Below are positions 34,912 to 43,556 of a stretch of 64,000 bases of DNA, one piece after another (the stretch's first letter is position 1; each line of letters opens with the position of its first letter). The DNA lies in assembly GCA_965202875.1 (NCBI GenBank), contig OZ241870.1, positions 5,766,001 to 5,830,000 on the forward strand, given 5' to 3'. Under the pieces are notes generated by a model. It saw nothing but the letters and a program-made list of their open reading frames with translations. It was not told the origin of the DNA and ran no database searches. Both the position numbers and the translations under genes were made by a program. The DNA comes from HK1 sp965202875. Lineage in GTDB: Bacteria; Pseudomonadota; Gammaproteobacteria; HK1.

Positions 34912-35840
34912 GGAGCCGTCGGATTCGCCTCCGCGAGCGCGTAGCGCGCATCGACCGAGGGCGGCCCGCCGCACGTCACCATCCCCCGCTCGAGGAGATG
35001 GATGATCGTCGAGAGCAGCGAGCGCGCCGCGGCCGGATGCATCCGGAGCGGCAGGTCGTGATACATCCGCTTCACCATCGCGGGGATGGTGTCGAGTCCG
35101 TCCCGCAGGCATGCCTCGACTTCGCGCTCGCGCCGCCGGCGGTGTGCGATGAGCGATCGGACGTATGGCCGCGGATCGTCGATGGGCGCCCCGTGAGTGG
35201 GCCAGTACCTGCGGTCGCCGGTTTCGAGCAGCCGTTCGAGGCTCGCGATGTAGGCGCCCATGTGGCCATCCGGCGGCGACACGATGGTGGTGGACCAGCC
35301 CATCACGTGATCGCCGCAGAACAGCGCCTGTTCCTCGCGCAACCGGTAGCACACGTGGTTGGAGGTGTGGCCGGGGGTGTGGACGCACTCGAAGCTGAAA
35401 CCGTCGCATTCGATGATGTCTCCGTCACGCACCACGACATCGGGCGTGAACTCGAAGTCCGCGCCTTCCTCTACCTCCACTGCCTCTTCGCCGGCCCTCG
35501 GCCGTCCCGAACCGTGCGGTCCGAATCCGTACGTCGGGGCAGGGGTGAAGCGGCGCAGCAGCGCGCAGCCGGGCGAATGGTCCCGGTGCGTATGGGTGAC
35601 GAGCACATGGGTCATGGTCTCGTCTCCGAGCCCGCGGACGAGGGCTTCGATATGATCGTCGAGAGCCGGGCCGGGGTCGATGACCGCCACCTGGCCGTGT
35701 CCGACCACGTAGGTGCCGGTGCCGTGGAACGTGAACGGACTCGGATTGCGGGCGATCAAGCGCCGCAAGTACGGCGCGACCGTTTCGAGCGCGCCGTACT
35801 TGAATTCGATCTCCCGGTTGAACTGCACGTCTGCCGGCAT
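34902..35840 (-). CDS. Metallo-beta-lactamase fold hydrolase (LACTB2-like)
   Basis: A 312-residue MBL-fold enzyme with the HxHxDH metal motif HTHRDH at 83-88, a later metal His in FECVHTPGHTSNHVCY, and ALFCGDHVMGW giving the bridging Asp. A winged-helix-like C-terminus follows (HRRRREREVEACLRDG). LACTB2-type proteins act on nucleic acids or thioesters; the substrate here is unknown. The start at 35840 fits the conserved domain. Convergent with the Nudix gene. Confidence 0.83.
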   Translation of the reverse strand: MPADVQFNREIEFKYGALETVAPYLRRLIARNPSPFTFHGTGTYVVGHGQVAVIDPGPALDDHIEALVRGLGDETMTHVLVTHTHRDHSPGCALLRRFTPAPTYGFGPHGSGRPRAGEEAVEVEEGADFEFTPDVVVRDGDIIECDGFSFECVHTPGHTSNHVCYRLREEQALFCGDHVMGWSTTIVSPPDGHMGAYIASLERLLETGDRRYWPTHGAPIDDPRPYVRSLIAHRRRREREVEACLRDGLDTIPAMVKRMYHDLPLRMHPAAARSLLSTIIHLLERGMVTCGGPPSVDARYALAEANPTAPQR

Positions 35841-36028
35841 CGATTTTCCTCCTCCCTACCCGGCATGGCCGAACCGGACGCCGGTGGGCGAACCATTCTT
35901 CGTCACTTTGTCGAAGAATTCACGGACAAGGGCCTGCTGCACCCGGATGGGCGGGGCGCTTGGCGAGCGGGCCGGTCATCGAACCCGTGATCGAGCCCAC
36001 GACGGCATTGGACGGAGATTCGACCGGC

Positions 36029-36577
36029 ATGAAAAGCGTCTGTGTATTTTGCGGCTCGCGCGACGGCCGCGCACCTGCGTATCTGGAGGCCGCCCGCGCA
36101 CTCGGCACGGCGATCGCGGCGAGCGGCATCACCCTCGTCTACGGCGGCGGGGGGCGGGGCATGATGGGAGCGCTGGCGGACGCGGCGACCGCGTCACGGG
36201 GCCACGTCATCGGAGTCATCCCGCGCGATCTCTTCCAGCGCGAGCACCTGCACGAAGGCCTCACCGAGCTGCGCGCGGTGAGCGGGATGCTCGAGCGGAA
36301 GTCGCTGATGGCGGAACTCTCCGAAGGGTTCATCTCGCTCCCCGGCGGCATCGGGACGATGGACGAACTGTTCGAGATGTGGACGTGGACCCAGCTCGGC
36401 ATCCACGCCAAGCCGTCCGTCCTGGTCAACGTCGACGGCTACTACGATGCGTTGATCGCATTCCTCGACCGGATGACCGACGCCGGGTACCTCAGCCCCG
36501 ACCAGCGCGCGATCCTGCGCGCGGTGGACACCGCCGGCGACGCACTCTCCTGTCTGCGCCTGACCGCCGATCCGTGA
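36029..36577 (+). CDS. LOG family protein (TIGR00730, cytokinin riboside phosphoribohydrolase-like)
   Basis: A 182-residue Rossmann-fold protein with the LOG signatures VYGGGGRGMMGALADA, the catalytic E-R-K segment (MLERKSLM, 88-95) and PGGIGT at 105-110. Family members hydrolyse nucleoside 5'-monophosphates to base and ribose phosphate. The ATG at 36029 begins MKSVCVFCGS, typical for the family; an upstream in-frame ATG at 35960 would add an unrelated 23 residues. Confidence 0.9.
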   Translation: MKSVCVFCGSRDGRAPAYLEAARALGTAIAASGITLVYGGGGRGMMGALADAATASRGHVIGVIPRDLFQREHLHEGLTELRAVSGMLERKSLMAELSEGFISLPGGIGTMDELFEMWTWTQLGIHAKPSVLVNVDGYYDALIAFLDRMTDAGYLSPDQRAILRAVDTAGDALSCLRLTADP

Positions 36578-36694
36578 CCGCTTCGCCCGTGCCGGCCGTC
36601 GCGGCCTTGCAGTCACCGGCTGCAAAAACAGCCGGCGGCAGGTGCGCTCGATCCGCGGGCACCGGGCGGCCGGTGCGGAGCACCGGCGCCGTGT

Positions 36695-37471
36695 TCAGAC
36701 GCGGATGCCGGCTTCGCGCAGCAGCAACGCCGTCTCGAAGAGCGGAAGCCCCATCACCCCGGAGTGGCTTCCGTCGAGGCGGATGACGAAGCTCGCGGCG
36801 TACCCCTGGATCGCATAGGCACCGGCCTTGTCCAACGGCTCGCCGCTCGCGCAGTACGCGCGGCATTCGTCGTATGGAATGTCGCGAAACCAGACCCGGC
36901 TGATGCTCGTCATGATCCGTAACGCATCACCGGCGCACGGACCAATCTTTGTCCGGGATGCTTCATCGTCCGTGCGCCCACCTCGGGTGCCGCAAGCATG
37001 GGTGCTCGCCACTTCGACGTTTCCGGCAGCGTCCGGCGCCCGGTCGGTTCCGGCATCGCCGGCGCCCTCGACCCCGCCGTCTCCCGCGGCGTCCTGCCCC
37101 TTGCCGGTTCCGGCGGCGGGGATGCCGGCGACCGCCACCGTGCTGATCACGTGGTGCATCCGCCCCGACAATGCCCGGAGCATCGCCACCGCGTGCGCCT
37201 CGTCGCGGGGCTTTCCAAACACCTGTTCTTCGAGCGCCACCACGGTGTCGGCAGCGAGCACCGGCGCGATGCGCGCGTCCCCGAGCGCCGCGAGCCCGGC
37301 CCGCGCCTTCTCGCACGCCATCCGCGCGGCGAACCGCTCGGGAGGCTCTCCGTCTCTCCGGGTCTCGTCGATCGGAGCGTCGACGACGGCGTAGTCGACG
37401 CCGATCTGGTCGAGCAGTACTCGCCGGCGTGGGGATTTGGAGGCGAGGTGGATCATCGTTGCGGCCGCCAA
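36695..37471 (-). CDS. maf: Maf-family nucleotide pyrophosphatase with internal insertion
   Basis: A 258-residue protein, about 65 longer than usual. The Maf start LASKSPRRRVLLDQIG, VLAADTVVALEEQVFGKP and the C-terminal AYAIQGYAASFVIRLDGSHSG (split by normal sequence) are conserved. Residues about 118-185 are a Gly/Asp/Ala-rich stretch placed between HVISTVAVAG and TSISRVWFRD, in a loop of the fold. Maf proteins hydrolyse non-canonical or methylated nucleoside triphosphates. An alternative start is the ATG five codons on (37456). It ends the minus-strand nadD-rsfS-rlmH block. Confidence 0.88.
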   Translation of the reverse strand: MAAATMIHLASKSPRRRVLLDQIGVDYAVVDAPIDETRRDGEPPERFAARMACEKARAGLAALGDARIAPVLAADTVVALEEQVFGKPRDEAHAVAMLRALSGRMHHVISTVAVAGIPAAGTGKGQDAAGDGGVEGAGDAGTDRAPDAAGNVEVASTHACGTRGGRTDDEASRTKIGPCAGDALRIMTSISRVWFRDIPYDECRAYCASGEPLDKAGAYAIQGYAASFVIRLDGSHSGVMGLPLFETALLLREAGIRV

Positions 37472-37499
37472 GCCGTCATTTCCGGGCGTCCGGATACTC

Positions 37500-37600
37500 T
37501 CCCGAGCCTGGGCCGGAACGGTCGGACCATCGCCACTTCGGGCGGGGATTCCCCCTCGGCACCCTGCCCGAACCCGGGCCGGAACGGTCGGATCACCACC
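37500..37600. repeat. Imperfect 66-bp direct duplication upstream of maf
   Basis: Two copies of a segment containing GGGCCGGAACGGTCGGA (near 37510 and 37575) lie in the 173-bp gap between maf and rlmH. They are non-coding and probably a local duplication of a dispersed element. Confidence 0.5.
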
Positions 37601-37644
37601 ACGATCAGGAAGTCTTCATTCCCGAAGGTGCCGTCGCCGTCCGA

Positions 37645-38115
37645 TCACGCGCGGTGGTAGGGATGGCGGCGGAAGATCGTCCACGCCCGGTAGATCTGTT
37701 CCGCGACGACGATCCGCACCAGTCCGTGCGGCAGCGTGAGCGGGGACAACGACCAGCGATGCTCGGCCGCCGCGATACACCCCGGCGCGAGACCGTCCGC
37801 CCCGCCGACGAGCAGGGCGAGATCACGCCCCTCGGGCATCCAGCGCTCGATCCGATCCGCGAGCGCGGCGGTCGTCCACGCCGCGCCGCGCTCGTCGAGC
37901 GCGACGACGCGGGCGCCGTCCGGGACCGCCGCGAGGAGCCGCCTGCCCTCGTCATCGATGCGACGCGCAGCCGAATCCCGGCTGCCGCGTTTCGACGGCG
38001 GGATCTCGCGAAGATCGATCGAGAATTCCGGCGGCATGCGGCGCGCATACTCCAGGTAGCCGTCCCGCTCCCATCCGGAAGCGCGGCGACCGATTGCGAC
38101 GAGGTGTATCCGCAT
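37645..38115 (-). CDS. rlmH: 23S rRNA pseudouridine-1915 N3-methyltransferase
   Basis: A 156-residue SPOUT methyltransferase, standard length for RlmH. The start MRIHLVAIGRRASGWE, the SAM-binding LALLVGGADGLAPG and the knot region LSLSPLTLPHGLVRIVVAEQ-type (seen as SLSPLTLPHGL, VRIVVAEQIYRAW) are diagnostic. It modifies helix 69 of 23S rRNA. It follows rsfS on the minus strand, the conserved gammaproteobacterial order. Confidence 0.95.
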   Translation of the reverse strand: MRIHLVAIGRRASGWERDGYLEYARRMPPEFSIDLREIPPSKRGSRDSAARRIDDEGRRLLAAVPDGARVVALDERGAAWTTAALADRIERWMPEGRDLALLVGGADGLAPGCIAAAEHRWSLSPLTLPHGLVRIVVAEQIYRAWTIFRRHPYHRA

Positions 38116-38171
38116 TGCGTACGAGGAATCCAGAGCGCAGGCATGGGGGACCCGCCGCGGACGGCCCGACG

Positions 38172-38537
38172 TCAGGCGGACCCGGCTTTCGGTTGCGCCT
38201 GGGAGCGCCTGGCGCCGCCCCACAGCTTCTCGAGCTGATAGGTCTCGCGGGTCTCCGGGGTCATGAGGTGCAGCACGAGGTCGCAGAGATCGACGAGCAC
38301 CCACTCGCCCTCGCGCAGCCCCTCGACGCCGAGCGGCCGGCAGCCCGCGGCTTTCGACCGCTCGATGACGTGCTCGGCGGTGGCCCTGACCTGGCGGGTG
38401 GACCGCCCGCAGGCGATGACCATCACGTCGGTGACGTCGGTCAGCGCGTGGACGTCCAGCACGGTGATGCGCTGTGCCTTGCGATCTTCGAGGGCGCCGG
38501 TGACGAGGCGGGCCAGGGCATCGGCATCGACGGGCAT
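38172..38537 (-). CDS. rsfS: Ribosome silencing factor
   Basis: A 121-residue RsfS that binds the L14 protein of the large subunit and blocks subunit joining under starvation. Family blocks are AQRITVLDVHALTDVTDVMV, GRSTRQVRATAEHV and GEWVLVDLCDLVLHLMTPE. I chose the ATG at 38537 (MPVDADALARL); an alternative at 38594 gives a similar peptide, MPTDAEAPARL, and would overlap nadD by 17 bp. The near-duplicate start regions suggest a small local duplication. Confidence 0.92.
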   Translation of the reverse strand: MPVDADALARLVTGALEDRKAQRITVLDVHALTDVTDVMVIACGRSTRQVRATAEHVIERSKAAGCRPLGVEGLREGEWVLVDLCDLVLHLMTPETRETYQLEKLWGGARRSQAQPKAGSA

Positions 38538-38577
38538 GGGACGCCTCTTGGATGGGGCGGCGAGGCGGGCCGGAGCT

Positions 38578-39285
38578 TCAGCATCGGTGGGCATAGAGAT
38601 CCTCTCTGGTGATGATGTCGTGCACCCCGTCGGGCACGAGGAACCGGATCGATTCTCCGCGCGCGCGCAGCGATCGCACGCGGGTGGCGGAGACGTCCAG
38701 GAAGGGAAGGTCGCGCACGAAGACGACGAACCCCGCGGGGGCGCTGCGGATCGCGCCGGGGTCGTCGCGCCGTCGTGCGCGCAGGAAGCGCGCCACCGCA
38801 CCGTCGCGCGGCGGCACGGTGGCGCCGGGACGCTCGGTGACGACGATATGGGCGAGCGCGGGTATGCGCTCGAAGTCGATCCAGGCGTCGAGCCGGGAGA
38901 TCGCGTCCATCCCCAGGATCAGGCAGAGCGAAACGTCGGGGAGCTCCTCGCGCAGCTCCTGCAACGTGTCGGCGGTCACCGTCGGCCCGGGACGCCGGAG
39001 CTCCCGTCCGTCGGCTTCGAGCCCCTCGACGTCGGAGAGCGCCGCTTCGAGCAGGCGCAGGCGCACTTCGGGGCTCGCCACGGGCGGCTCGCGCAGCCGT
39101 GGATCGGGGGCGGGCATCAGGCGGACCGAGTCGAGACGCAGGGCCGCGCGCACTTCCAGAGCGAGCCTGAGATGGGCGCAGTGCACCGGATCGAACGTTC
39201 CGCCCATGACCCCGACGGCCCGGGCAGGTGGGGACCCGTGACGCGGCACGGACTCGGCCGGCGGTTCGGAGAGGCCCGCGGCCAC
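38578..39285 (-). CDS. nadD: Nicotinate-nucleotide adenylyltransferase
   Basis: A 235-residue enzyme that makes deamido-NAD from nicotinate mononucleotide and ATP. GGTFDPVHCAHLR (28-40) is the HxGH-type adenylyltransferase motif, with Cys-Ala replacing the more common Tyr-Gly between the two histidines. DVSATRVRSLRARGES near the C-terminus fits the SSTxIR region, although the usual ISSTxxR is here VSATRVR. The first 22 residues precede the conserved domain, so the true start may lie further in. Confidence 0.92.
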   Translation of the reverse strand: MAAGLSEPPAESVPRHGSPPARAVGVMGGTFDPVHCAHLRLALEVRAALRLDSVRLMPAPDPRLREPPVASPEVRLRLLEAALSDVEGLEADGRELRRPGPTVTADTLQELREELPDVSLCLILGMDAISRLDAWIDFERIPALAHIVVTERPGATVPPRDGAVARFLRARRRDDPGAIRSAPAGFVVFVRDLPFLDVSATRVRSLRARGESIRFLVPDGVHDIITREDLYAHRC

Positions 39286-39368
39286 CGTCCCGCGCTACGG
39301 CCCCGGGCCGAGCCGCGCCGCGCGGCCGTCGTGGCCGCGAAGGCTGCGTTTGTCGATGCGAACGTCGA

Positions 39369-40736
39369 TCAGCCGCGTACCTGTCCGTTGCCGAGCACGA
39401 TGAACTTCCGGGTGGTGAGCCCTTCGAGGCCGACCGGGCCGCGGGCGTGCAGCTTGTCGGTGCTGATCCCGATCTCCGCCCCGAGCCCGTACTCGAAGCC
39501 GTCGGCGAAGCAGGTCGGGGCGTTCACCATCACCGAGCTCGAATCGACCTCGGCCATGAACCGGCGCGCGCGGGCGAGATCGCCGGTCACGATGGCGTCG
39601 GTGTGGCCGGAGCCGTAGCGCCCGATGTGGGCGATCGCCTCGTCGACGTCGCCGACCACCCGCACCGCGAGGATGGCCGCGAGGTACTCCGTCCCCCAGT
39701 CCTCCTCCGTGGCCGGAGCCGCATCCGGCGTCAGCGCCCGGGTCTCCTCGCAGCCGCGGACCTCCACCCCCGCGTCCGCGAGCCGCTTCGCCAGGGCCGG
39801 GAGCACCCGGGGCGCGATGCCGCGCGCGACCAGCAGGGTCTCCATCGCCCCGCAGATCCCGTAGCGGTAGGTCTTCGCGTTGACCGCGACGGTGAGGGCC
39901 ATGTCGGGGTCGGCGCGGTCGTCGATGAAGACGTGGCAGTTGCCGTCCAGGTGCTTGATGATCGGGACGCGGGCTTCGCGGCCCAGACGCTCGATGAGCC
40001 CCCTGCCGCCCCTGGGCACGATGACGTCCACGTGCGCGTCCATGGCGATGAGCATCCCCACCGCGGCGCGGTCGCTCGTCTCCACCACCTGCACCGCGTC
40101 GCGGGGCAGTCCCGCCGCCGCCAGCCCTTCGTGGATGCACCCGGCAATCGCGAGGTTCGAGGCCAGCGCCTCGGAGCCGCCGCGCAGGATGGTCGCGTTG
40201 CCGGACTTCAGGCACAGCCCCGCCGCGTCCGCGGTGACGTTGGGCCGCGACTCGTAGATGATGCCGATCACCCCCAGCGGCACGCGCATCCGCCCGACCT
40301 GAAGGCCCGAGGGCCGCATCCGCATCTCGCCGATCTCGCCCACGGGGTCCGGCAGCGCCGCGATCTGGCGCAGTCCCTCGGCCATCGAACGGATGCGCGC
40401 ATCGGTGAGCTCCAGGCGATCGAGCAACGGGGCGGCGAGGCCGCCCGATCGTCCCCGGTCGAGGTCCTGGTGGTTTGCCGACCGGATGGCCTGCATCCGA
40501 TCGGCGATCGAGTCCGCGATGGCGAGGAGGGCGGCGTTCTTGGCTTCGGTCGGCGCGCGCGCAAGCGACCGGGAGGCGGCGCGGGCGCGGGCGCCGAGGT
40601 CGAGCATGTAGGCGTTCAGGTCTTCGGCCGGAGGTTCCGTGGATGGCGGAGCTTGCGGGGTTTGCGGGAATTGGACGGCTCCCGTGGCGTCGCGATACGG
40701 GGCCACGCCGACGCTCATTGCCTCTGTCGCTACCAT
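39369..40736 (-). CDS. proA: Gamma-glutamyl phosphate reductase
   Basis: A 455-residue NADPH-dependent enzyme of proline synthesis. It has the family blocks GVIGIIYESRPNVTADAAGL, LKSGNATILRGGSEA and the catalytic Cys in KTYRYGICGAMETLLV. The C-terminus GPVGLEGLTTRKFIVLGNG is typical. The first 40 residues are Pro/Ala rich and variable. It lies between holA and nadD, an accepted gammaproteobacterial arrangement. proB is not in the window. Confidence 0.95.
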   Translation of the reverse strand: MVATEAMSVGVAPYRDATGAVQFPQTPQAPPSTEPPAEDLNAYMLDLGARARAASRSLARAPTEAKNAALLAIADSIADRMQAIRSANHQDLDRGRSGGLAAPLLDRLELTDARIRSMAEGLRQIAALPDPVGEIGEMRMRPSGLQVGRMRVPLGVIGIIYESRPNVTADAAGLCLKSGNATILRGGSEALASNLAIAGCIHEGLAAAGLPRDAVQVVETSDRAAVGMLIAMDAHVDVIVPRGGRGLIERLGREARVPIIKHLDGNCHVFIDDRADPDMALTVAVNAKTYRYGICGAMETLLVARGIAPRVLPALAKRLADAGVEVRGCEETRALTPDAAPATEEDWGTEYLAAILAVRVVGDVDEAIAHIGRYGSGHTDAIVTGDLARARRFMAEVDSSSVMVNAPTCFADGFEYGLGAEIGISTDKLHARGPVGLEGLTTRKFIVLGNGQVRG

Positions 40737-40742
40737 GGGTCT

Positions 40743-40800
40743 AGCTCTCCTGGCTTGGGGTCCGGCTCTCCTGGCTTGGGGTTCGGCTCTCCTGGCTCGG
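40743..40800. repeat. Tandem repeat, three 21-bp units
   Basis: CTCTCCTGGCTTGGGGTCCGG and two variants follow directly upstream of the proA start. The unit contains the CTCCTGGG/CCCAGGAG-type word that also occurs at the ends of the adjacent palindromic block. It may affect proA expression. Confidence 0.7.
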
Positions 40801-40850
40801 CGGAGTCGGAACCGGGAGACGAGCGGTCATGAACACGGTCCCGTACCAAT

Positions 40851-41074
40851 CTCCTGGGAACGCGGGCGTCCCGCCCGCAGCGGACCGAAGGTCCGGGGCC
40901 GAAGGTCCGATTGATTGTCCATGCGTGCGAGATGCCCGCATTCCCGGGAAGCGCTTCCCTTGGCGAAGCCCGTCACGACAGGAGCGAGCCTCGTCATGGC
41001 CAAGGGACGGGGCGCCCGAAAGGCCCACCACGCCTCCGGCGTGTTGCGGGCGGGACGCCCGCGTTCCCAGGAGA
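40851..41074. repeat. Inverted-repeat-bounded palindromic block
   Basis: CTCCTGGGAACGCGGGCGTC at the left is matched in inverted orientation by GACGCCCGCGTTCCCAGGAG at the right, enclosing about 165 bp of non-coding DNA. The GCGGGCGTCCCGCCCGC core recurs at 7878-7975 and within pgi, pointing to a dispersed repeat family. It fills most of the 446-bp gap between proA and holA. Confidence 0.7.
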
Positions 41075-41182
41075 GCCGGTGTCCAACACCCGACTCCCCA
41101 ATCCGCTCCGGCGTCTGTACGAATCTCTTCAACGTTCTCCAAGACTCCGATCGGCGAAGGCTTCGATGGCGAGCGCCCGCCG

Positions 41183-42247
41183 TCAATTATAGGGGGCGGC
41201 CCGGAGCGGTTTCACCCCGCACATCCCCAGCACCAGCCGTTCGAGACCGGCCCAGGCGTCGGCACGGGACCATCGCACGAAAGCCCCGGAGCGCGCCGGC
41301 GCACCCTTCAGGCACCGGTCGACGCCTTCGGCGACGTCCAGCAACCCGATCCAGCCCCGGCGGGGCATGCGTCCGAGGGCGCGCTGGAGGGCGGGCTTCC
41401 TGCTCCACCATCCGCCGGAGGCCATTCGTAGCGCATCGTCGAAGCGGGCGCCGCCTTCGAGGCCGGCCGCAATGGCGCACACGCCACGGATCGCCCAGGT
41501 GAGGGAGCCGAGGACGTGGAAGGGCTCGACCCCCTCTTCGCGCAGCACCTGCAGGATCCTCAGGGCGCGCGCGCCGTTGCCTTCGAGGGCCGGGTCGATG
41601 AGGTCGAAGGTCCCGAACCGGGCGCTGTCCGCCACGGTACGCATGACGTCGTCCACGGTGATCGGACGCCCATCGCAGAGCAGGCGGAGCTTGTCGATCT
41701 CCTGCGCGCACGCGAGGAGGTTTCCTTCGCTACGCTCCGCGAGCGCTTCGGCCGCGTCGCGCTCGACGGCGGCGCCGCGCGCCGTGCACCGGGCCGCGAT
41801 CCAGCGCGGTAGATCGCGGGCTCGGACCGGGTAGACCTCCACCACGTCCCCCGCGCCTTCGAGGGCCTTGAACCATCTGGTGCCCGTCGAGCGGCGGTCG
41901 AGCCGCCCGCAGGACAGCAGCAGCACCATGTCCGGCGGCGGATCCGCCGCGTACTGCGTGAGCGCCGGTCCGCCGTCCTTGCCGGGTGAGCCGCCCGGGA
42001 CCCTTAGGTCGATGAGTCGCCGTTCGGCGAACAGGGACAGGTTCGAGGCGTGGGTGCGTAGCTCGTTCCAGTCGAAATCGGACTCGGCGTGCAGCACGAT
42101 GCGTTCGCCGAACCCTGCCGCCCGCGCGGCGGCGCGGATCGCATCGAGGGATTCCTCGCGCTGCAGGGGCTCGTCGCCGTGGACGACGTAGATGCTCGCA
42201 AGGCCGCGCGCGAGATGACGTTCGAGCTGCTCGGGCCGGACACGCAC
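41183..42247 (-). CDS. holA: DNA polymerase III delta subunit
   Basis: A 354-residue clamp-loader subunit. Recognised by MRVRPEQLERHLARGLASIY, VVHGDEPLQREESLDAIR and VLLLSCGRLDRRSTGTRWFK, then SEGNLLACAQEIDKLRLL and the C-terminal helical collar. It opens the sliding clamp during replication. The order leuS-lptE-holA is conserved in gammaproteobacteria and supports the call. Confidence 0.93.
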   Translation of the reverse strand: MRVRPEQLERHLARGLASIYVVHGDEPLQREESLDAIRAAARAAGFGERIVLHAESDFDWNELRTHASNLSLFAERRLIDLRVPGGSPGKDGGPALTQYAADPPPDMVLLLSCGRLDRRSTGTRWFKALEGAGDVVEVYPVRARDLPRWIAARCTARGAAVERDAAEALAERSEGNLLACAQEIDKLRLLCDGRPITVDDVMRTVADSARFGTFDLIDPALEGNGARALRILQVLREEGVEPFHVLGSLTWAIRGVCAIAAGLEGGARFDDALRMASGGWWSRKPALQRALGRMPRRGWIGLLDVAEGVDRCLKGAPARSGAFVRWSRADAWAGLERLVLGMCGVKPLRAAPYN

Positions 42248-42348
42248 GGCTAGACGTGGTCCTGTTCCTCCGCGTTCCTCACCAATTCAGCCCAACCGGA
42301 GGCGTGGACGAGAAGCAACCGCGGAGGAGGGTGGGAGTGCAGGGCGCT

Positions 42349-42537
42349 TCAGCGTCGCCCGACGACCGCTTCCCGGAGTCCATCAAGCAGCCCCTCAAGC
42401 TTGGCCATGCGCTCGCGAAGCTGGGCGAGTTGTTTTCCGTGTTCCTGGACGTCGCCGCGGAGCCGGGCAAACAACGCGACGTTCAGGACCGCGGGTGCGA
42501 TCCCGGTTCCGATGATGGTATAGGCGCCGGGGGACAT
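42349..42537 (-). CDS. Small membrane protein with coiled coil
   Basis: A 62-residue protein. The N-terminal half (about 5-25, TIIGTGIAPAVLNVALFARL) is a likely membrane segment, and the C-terminal half is a charged heptad-like helix (GKQLAQLRERMAKLEGLLDG). Similar small TM-plus-coil proteins are widespread in bacteria, usually without known function. It sits between lptE and holA on the same strand. No strong ribosome site is visible, so the call is moderate. Confidence 0.5.
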   Translation of the reverse strand: MSPGAYTIIGTGIAPAVLNVALFARLRGDVQEHGKQLAQLRERMAKLEGLLDGLREAVVGRR

Positions 42538-42675
42538 CGGGTGAAGTGTGAGGTTACCCGCTCGTCTTCTTCCTCACTTCCTCCTGCCCGGTTTGTGGTA
42601 AGCATCGCCTTTACTATCCGTAGAGAACGTAACACCATGTCCGCGGCCGTCGCAAGGACCCCCGGCCGTGCGCGC

Positions 42676-43257
42676 TCAACGCCCGAACGACGCTGCAATA
42701 CGGCGCACGATCTGTGCCGCCGCGTCGCGGAGCATCTCGACGCGGAGCACGTTCTGCTCCCGGCTCTTTCCGAGCACCGCATCCCGGTCGAACACGTAGT
42801 CCCGGATCAATGACACCGTCTGTTCCGGCATGAGCTCCTCGCCCTCCGCACCGGTCACCTCGAACGTCACTTGGTAGGCCAGCTCGAATTCACTCTCCTT
42901 CCCCGTGTTCGGATCGACGGAGAGGACGCGCCGGTTGAACCGTTCGCCGCTGACCTGAAGCAACGCCTCGGCCGAGCCGCCCACGGGCTGGACGTGGACT
43001 CCACCGCTGTCGAGCAGTTGGGTCAGCGCGTTGCGGATGTCGATGGGTCCCGCGATGCGGATCGCGTCGAGGCCGGGCGGGAGAGAAACGGCGCCGCGAA
43101 GCTGGTAGCCGCATCCGCCGGTGGCCGCGACCGTCAGGGCCAGGACGAGATGCCGGAACCCACCGGACGATGTTCCGATCCTGCCATGGCGCGGACCGAC
43201 GTGGATTCCCGCTTTCGCGGGAATGACGGCGAGCACCCGGAGCACCGCCGCCGTCAT
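42676..43257 (-). CDS. lptE: LPS-assembly lipoprotein LptE with repeat-derived N-terminus
   Basis: The mature lipoprotein (145 residues) starts at the Cys encoded at 43113-43111, after LALTVAATGG, and reads CGYQLRGAVSLPPGLDAIRI, typical LptE. It plugs LptD in the outer membrane. The signal region GFRHLVLALTVAATGG is present, but no ATG, and no GTG or TTG, lies between it and the REP-like repeat block upstream. The nearest in-frame ATG (43257) lies within that block and gives a 48-residue leader starting MTAAVLRVLAVIPAKAG. The native start appears to have been lost or replaced; the leader may still work as its last 15 residues are hydrophobic. Confidence 0.8.
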   Translation of the reverse strand: MTAAVLRVLAVIPAKAGIHVGPRHGRIGTSSGGFRHLVLALTVAATGGCGYQLRGAVSLPPGLDAIRIAGPIDIRNALTQLLDSGGVHVQPVGGSAEALLQVSGERFNRRVLSVDPNTGKESEFELAYQVTFEVTGAEGEELMPEQTVSLIRDYVFDRDAVLGKSREQNVLRVEMLRDAAAQIVRRIAASFGR

Positions 43258-43430
43258 TCCCGCACGAGCATTCCCCGCCATTCCCGCTTTCGCGCGAACG
43301 GCAGCAAGCACCCGAAGCACCGCCGCCGTCATTCCCGCACGAGCACTCCCCGCCATTCCCGCCTTCGCAGGAATGACGGCAAGCACCCGGAGCACCGCTG
43401 CCGTCATTCCCGCGAAAGCGGGAATCCACG
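43204..43430. repeat. REP-like block: 75-bp tandem units between inverted GATTCCCGC-TTTCGC-GGGAATG ends
   Basis: The block opens with ATTCCCGCTTTCGCGGGAAT and closes with ATTCCCGCGAAAGCGGGAAT, both palindromic. Inside, a 75-bp unit is repeated about 2.5 times. On the minus strand it is open in the lptE frame and encodes a 25-residue repeat (MTAAVLRVLAVIPAKAGMAG and variants). ATTCCCGC...GCGGGAAT palindromes are common dispersed elements in proteobacteria. It lies between leuS and lptE. Confidence 0.85.
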
Positions 43431-43556
43431 AGCCACCGGTGATTCTTCGGCGCGTTTCACGGGACTTCATGGCATCCGCACTCCATGTCGCCGCATGACG
43501 GCGTGCGGATGCCGAATCGATCCGGGTGGAGACGCAGCGGTCATCGGCATCTCCGG

